Assembly (NCBI GenBank): GCA_964483175.1
Contig: CAZAAT010000009.1
Span: 1-41,826 of the forward strand
From: JAAYHC01 sp964483175
GTDB lineage: Bacteria; Bacillota; UBA5301
Direction: 5' to 3'
DNA length: 41,826 bases
How positions within the stretch are numbered: the stretch's first letter is position 1; each line of letters starts with the position of its first letter. Under the pieces are notes generated by a model, which saw nothing but the letters and a program-made list of their open reading frames with translations, was not told the DNA's origin and ran no database searches. This document shows positions 38,511-41,826 of the stretch, in pieces. Made by a program: the position numbers and the translations under genes.

Positions 38511-39314
38511 CTAACTTACCATTCGCTCATAGTGCTTGTACAATGAATGAAACTTCCCACTGTAATCCTTTTTCCACGGTTTTCGTTTGCCACAAAAGTG
38601 GATAATCACCGTGTTTCTAAGGACATGGTCCATATCCCAGAGCCCGTTGCTCATCAATTTATAAAACCGATAATACCTAGCATCATAATTATATAGCTTT
38701 TCATCTAAGGTCTTGATCCTTTTGGCGTAAAGCGCGTTCAGGATATCTTGATCCGGCAAAATAAGCTTACTTCGATTCTGTTCGACAAAATCGAAGATGG
38801 CCTGCTCATCGACTAGCTGTCGTTGCAAGTCAAGGTTCATTAATAAAACCCCGGAGTTATAATACTCATCTATGGGATAAGGCTTTAAGCGCAGCCGGTT
38901 AATTTCCTTAACCGTGATTATATCATGGTAAGCTGCTGCATATAGATATCCGTCAAGGTCAAGGTTATACAGCTCGGAAATCGGATTGATCACCAAGGTA
39001 TCAGGATCTAGGTAGAGGATGCGCTCAAGCTCCTCCGGCAGAAACCGGACGGCTAACAACCGATAGTACATCTCTTTCGTATAATGCATCAGAATCGGCG
39101 CATCGGTGAAATAGTCTCCGGGAATATCCACTACCTTTAGCCGGTGACCATGCGCGGTCATATAGCGATCCAGGTCAGTCAACTCTGTGTCGGTTAGTTC
39201 TGAGTGCATCAAATATACAGTAAAAAGCTTATCCTCATTGTTCAAAAAAAGAGATTTAAGCATCACCTTTAGCGGTTTAAGATAATTAGCATTCAAGGTG
39301 ACTAACAAATTCAT
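38511..39314 (-). CDS. Family 8 glycosyltransferase
   Basis: This 267-residue retaining glycosyltransferase is in the GT8 family. The metal/nucleotide-sugar site is the Asp-x-Asp at 103-105 in LYLDPDTLV. The start NLLVTLNANYLKPLKVMLKSL and the acceptor-side segments YYNSGVLLMNL, DILNAL and VIIHFCGKRKPW are typical of LPS/wall galactosyl- or glucosyl-transferases. It is probably cytoplasmic and adds a sugar to a lipid or glycan acceptor. No other glycan genes are present. ATG 39314 is used. It follows the Ca2+-type ATPase by 23 bases. Confidence 0.93.
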   Translation of the reverse strand: MNLLVTLNANYLKPLKVMLKSLFLNNEDKLFTVYLMHSELTDTELTDLDRYMTAHGHRLKVVDIPGDYFTDAPILMHYTKEMYYRLLAVRFLPEELERILYLDPDTLVINPISELYNLDLDGYLYAAAYHDIITVKEINRLRLKPYPIDEYYNSGVLLMNLDLQRQLVDEQAIFDFVEQNRSKLILPDQDILNALYAKRIKTLDEKLYNYDARYYRFYKLMSNGLWDMDHVLRNTVIIHFCGKRKPWKKDYSGKFHSLYKHYERMVS

Positions 39315-39337
39315 TATACCACCTACACTATCTGATC

Positions 39338-41826
39338 TTATTGGGCGTGCTTGTGCAGCGAGCCAAACCGCTTAGTCAGCTCAATCACCAGCACAGGAGT
39401 ACAGGCTAAAGCCAGCGCAATCAAGTACTGATTAGCGGTAAGAGCGGTTAGTCCGAAGACCAGGGCGACCGGTGGAATAAAAACTACCAGGGCTGTAAGA
39501 GCCGTTGAAATCAGCGCAGCTCCGTTCAGGTATTTATTGGTGAATGGGCCGATTTTCAGTAGCGAATGACCCGACCGCATATTAAAGGAGTGAACGATCT
39601 GAGTCATAGCCAAAATGATAAAGGCCATAGTCCTGCCGGCCACCACATCGCCGGTGTTTCTCCACCCGATCAAGAACCCAATCAAGGTCAAGCCAGCAAA
39701 CATCGCGCCTTGCAAGACAACGAGTAGCCCTAATCCATGCGCGAAGATACTTTCGTCCTTCGGACGAGGCTTGCGGTTCATCACATCACGCTCAACAGGC
39801 TCCATCCCTAGCGCAATCGCCGGTAGACTATCAGTTACCAAGTTAATCCACAACAGTTGCATAGACAATAGAGGAGCTTGTTTCCAGAGAATCATGGCAA
39901 AAAATACTGTGAGAACTTCCCCGATGTTAGTTCCTAGTAGAAAGCCAACTGCCTTTCTAATATTGTCGTAAATACCACGGCCCTCTCGAACGGCCTCGAC
40001 AATTGTGGCAAAATTATCATCAGTCAGTATCATGTCGGCGGCACCCTTGGCCACATCGGTGCCGGTAATGCCCATCGCACAACCAATATCGGCAGCTTTC
40101 AGCGCAGGCGCATCGTTAACACCGTCACCGGTCATGGAAACGATTTCACCTTGTTTCTGCCAGGCTCGAACAATGCGAATTTTATCTTCCGGTGAGACAC
40201 GCGCGTAGACTGAGATATTGCGCACGCGTTGGGCGAGTTCTTCTTCGGTCATAGCTTGCAGTTCCCGGCCCGTAATAGCATCGTCACCCTCTAGGAAAAT
40301 GCCGAGTTCTTGCGCAATCGCTGAAGCGGTAACAACATGATCCCCGGTTATCATCACCGGCTTAATCCCGGCCTTACGGCAGATCGCAACTGCTTCCCTA
40401 GCCTCCGGACGCGGCGGGTCAATCATACCAACTATACCGATCAGGGTTAAATCTTTTTCGAGCTCCTCAATGGTCGGATTTTCCGGAACTGCCTCAATTT
40501 GTTTATAAGCCACCGCGATTACCCGTAATGCTTCGCGGCTCATCTCATCATTATGCTTCTTGGCAGCATCCAAGTTCCCTGCTATGCACTTTTCTATTAG
40601 CAGATCAAAGGCCCCTTTAACGATAACAATATTCTGGCCGTCGATCCGGTTGATTGTCGTCATTCGCTTGCGGTCGGAGTCAAATGGTAACTCAGCCAAA
40701 CGAGGGTACTGCCGGTTTAAATCGGCTTTGGGCATGCCATTTTTATGGGCTGCAAGGACAATCGCGGTCTCGGTGGGGTCTCCGATATGAATTTCCTGGC
40801 CATCTTCAAACTCCACCGTACCATCACAGCATAAGGCGGCATGTTGCAACAGGGCTTTGATTGCCGGGGAATTCGCTTCGCTAATCTCTTCGAGAGTATC
40901 GGAAGCGGCATCATAGGCCTTCACCACCGTCATCCTATTCTGAGTTAACGTCCCAGTTTTATCAGAACAGATAACCGAGGCGCTACCGAGAGTTTCGACG
41001 GCCGGTAGGCGCCTGATGATCGCATTGCGTCTGACCATTCGCTGTACGCCGATCGAAAGGACAACGGTGATAATCGCCGGTAAACCTTCGGGAATTGCGG
41101 AGACCGCCAGTGAGACGGCGATCATGAATATCTCCATCACATTCATCCCATCAAGGATTCCGATGACGAAGATGACCGCACAGGCAATAATGGCCATCAC
41201 ACCCAAGCTCTTACCGAGATTAGCCAGTTTAACCTGTAATGGGGTCTGATTGTCCATTTCCGCATCGAGCAGATTGGCAATCTTGCCCATTTCGGTATTC
41301 ATACCGGTCGCGGTTACAACAGCTTTACCCGTACCATAGGTAATACTGCATCCGGAGTAGACCATGTTATGCCGATCACCAACCGGTGCATCCTCAGCCA
41401 CGACGACAGTAGCATCTTTCTCAGATGGAACGGATTCACCGGTGAGGGCTGATTCTTCCGACTTTAGGCTAGCCGAATGTAGCAACCTCGCATCAGCCGG
41501 AACATAATCTCCAGCCTCCAGGCTGATAATATCACCCGGTACCAGTTGGGATGCCTCAATCACGCACTCTTTCCCATTACGGATAGCCCGGGCCTGAGGA
41601 GCGGAGAGATTCTGCAGCGCCTCCAAGGCCTTTTCAGCTTTGCTCTCTTGGAACATACCCATCAGAGCGTTTAAAACAACAATCATCACAATCAGCAAAG
41701 GCTCGAAGAACGCTCTGGTCTCTCCTTCGTAAATTGCGATGACAAAGGAGATTGCCGCCGCCCCTAGTAGGATAAGAATCATTGCATCTTTAAACTGGTC
41801 AAAAAAGCGTTCCAAATTACTCTTCT
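39338..41826 (-). CDS. P2A-type calcium-translocating P-type ATPase, 5' end beyond window
   Basis: At least 829 codons of a SERCA/PMR1-like cation pump are present. The frame is open to the right edge (the codons before TTG 41815 read K-S-N), so the N-terminal 50-80 residues lie outside. Visible are the phosphatase loop TGESVPSEK, the transmembrane Ca2+-site helix PEGLPA, the phosphorylation site DKTGTLTQNRMTV, the nucleotide-site KGAFD, GDGVNDAPAL and the C-terminal six-helix block with LLWINLVTDSLPAIALGMEP. It would export Ca2+ (or Mn2+) from the cytoplasm. It probably leads the unit continuing into the GT8 gene. Confidence 0.96.
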   Translation of the reverse strand, partial: KSNLERFFDQFKDAMILILLGAAAISFVIAIYEGETRAFFEPLLIVMIVVLNALMGMFQESKAEKALEALQNLSAPQARAIRNGKECVIEASQLVPGDIISLEAGDYVPADARLLHSASLKSEESALTGESVPSEKDATVVVAEDAPVGDRHNMVYSGCSITYGTGKAVVTATGMNTEMGKIANLLDAEMDNQTPLQVKLANLGKSLGVMAIIACAVIFVIGILDGMNVMEIFMIAVSLAVSAIPEGLPAIITVVLSIGVQRMVRRNAIIRRLPAVETLGSASVICSDKTGTLTQNRMTVVKAYDAASDTLEEISEANSPAIKALLQHAALCCDGTVEFEDGQEIHIGDPTETAIVLAAHKNGMPKADLNRQYPRLAELPFDSDRKRMTTINRIDGQNIVIVKGAFDLLIEKCIAGNLDAAKKHNDEMSREALRVIAVAYKQIEAVPENPTIEELEKDLTLIGIVGMIDPPRPEAREAVAICRKAGIKPVMITGDHVVTASAIAQELGIFLEGDDAITGRELQAMTEEELAQRVRNISVYARVSPEDKIRIVRAWQKQGEIVSMTGDGVNDAPALKAADIGCAMGITGTDVAKGAADMILTDDNFATIVEAVREGRGIYDNIRKAVGFLLGTNIGEVLTVFFAMILWKQAPLLSMQLLWINLVTDSLPAIALGMEPVERDVMNRKPRPKDESIFAHGLGLLVVLQGAMFAGLTLIGFLIGWRNTGDVVAGRTMAFIILAMTQIVHSFNMRSGHSLLKIGPFTNKYLNGAALISTALTALVVFIPPVALVFGLTALTANQYLIALALACTPVLVIELTKRFGSLHKHAQ

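Noticed and set aside
1..41826. CRISPR arrays, tRNA or rRNA genes, insertion sequences, prophage
   Set aside because: I looked for regular direct repeats, tRNA-like cloverleaf sequence, transposase motifs and phage structural genes and saw none.

Overview
The window comes from an anaerobic, spore-forming bacterium of the clostridial Bacillota in the broad sense. The evidence is a Spo0E-type sporulation phosphatase, a desulfoferrodoxin, a SAM-I riboswitch, a NiaR/niacin transporter pair, type III glutamine synthetase, meso-diaminopimelate dehydrogenase, an aldehyde:ferredoxin oxidoreductase-family enzyme and AGGAGG ribosome binding sites. Base composition is balanced. I see no rRNA, tRNA, CRISPR array, transposase or phage module. 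Genus cannot be named from the sequence.

Left part (1-12.1 kb). A partial beta-rich hypothetical gene is followed by a Spo0E-like/desulfoferrodoxin pair with a palindrome-rich upstream region. Next comes a four-gene minus-strand operon: a Gx-transporter/EetB-like membrane protein, a NusG-II/EetA-like protein, an exported flavoprotein reductase and an exported tetraheme cytochrome c. It is flanked by two AraC/GyrI-type regulators and looks like an extracytoplasmic reductase fed from the membrane. A nitronate monooxygenase-like flavoprotein, ddh, an ABC exporter, a YbaN-family protein and an orphan methionine-binding protein under a SAM-I riboswitch follow.

Molybdenum/tungsten-themed part (12.2-18.1 kb). 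A minus-strand operon encodes an AmrS-like radical SAM enzyme, an unrecognised 375-residue protein overlapping it by ATGA, a MATE exporter and a WtpA/ModA-like oxyanion-binding protein. It lies behind a structured leader that resembles a molybdenum-cofactor riboswitch and ends in a terminator. A MOT1-family molybdate transporter is divergent. This is the best candidate here for an undescribed system.

Middle (18.1-30.1 kb). AzlCD, a GIY-YIG protein, GlnN and a chemotaxis receptor precede an operon for a membrane-bound, Tat-linked W/Mo oxidoreductase (cytochrome b, four-cluster ferredoxin subunit, AOR-family catalytic subunit and a small unknown protein). A third AraC/GyrI regulator is divergent from it, followed by an FNR-like regulator. 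The Mo/W uptake genes and this enzyme probably serve one another.

Right part (30.1-41.8 kb). This holds a heavy-metal P-type ATPase with a separate metal-binding protein, a NagZ-like glycosidase, a DUF3221 protein, NiaR and NiaX around a clear operator, an SDR, a YedF-like protein, a small alarmone synthetase, a DUF2238-like membrane protein, a GT8 glycosyltransferase and a Ca2+-type P-ATPase cut by the window edge.

Two genes (the MATE exporter and NiaR) lack ATG/GTG/TTG starts for their full-length proteins and seem to use GTT and ATT. All functional statements rest on reading motifs; no database search was run.
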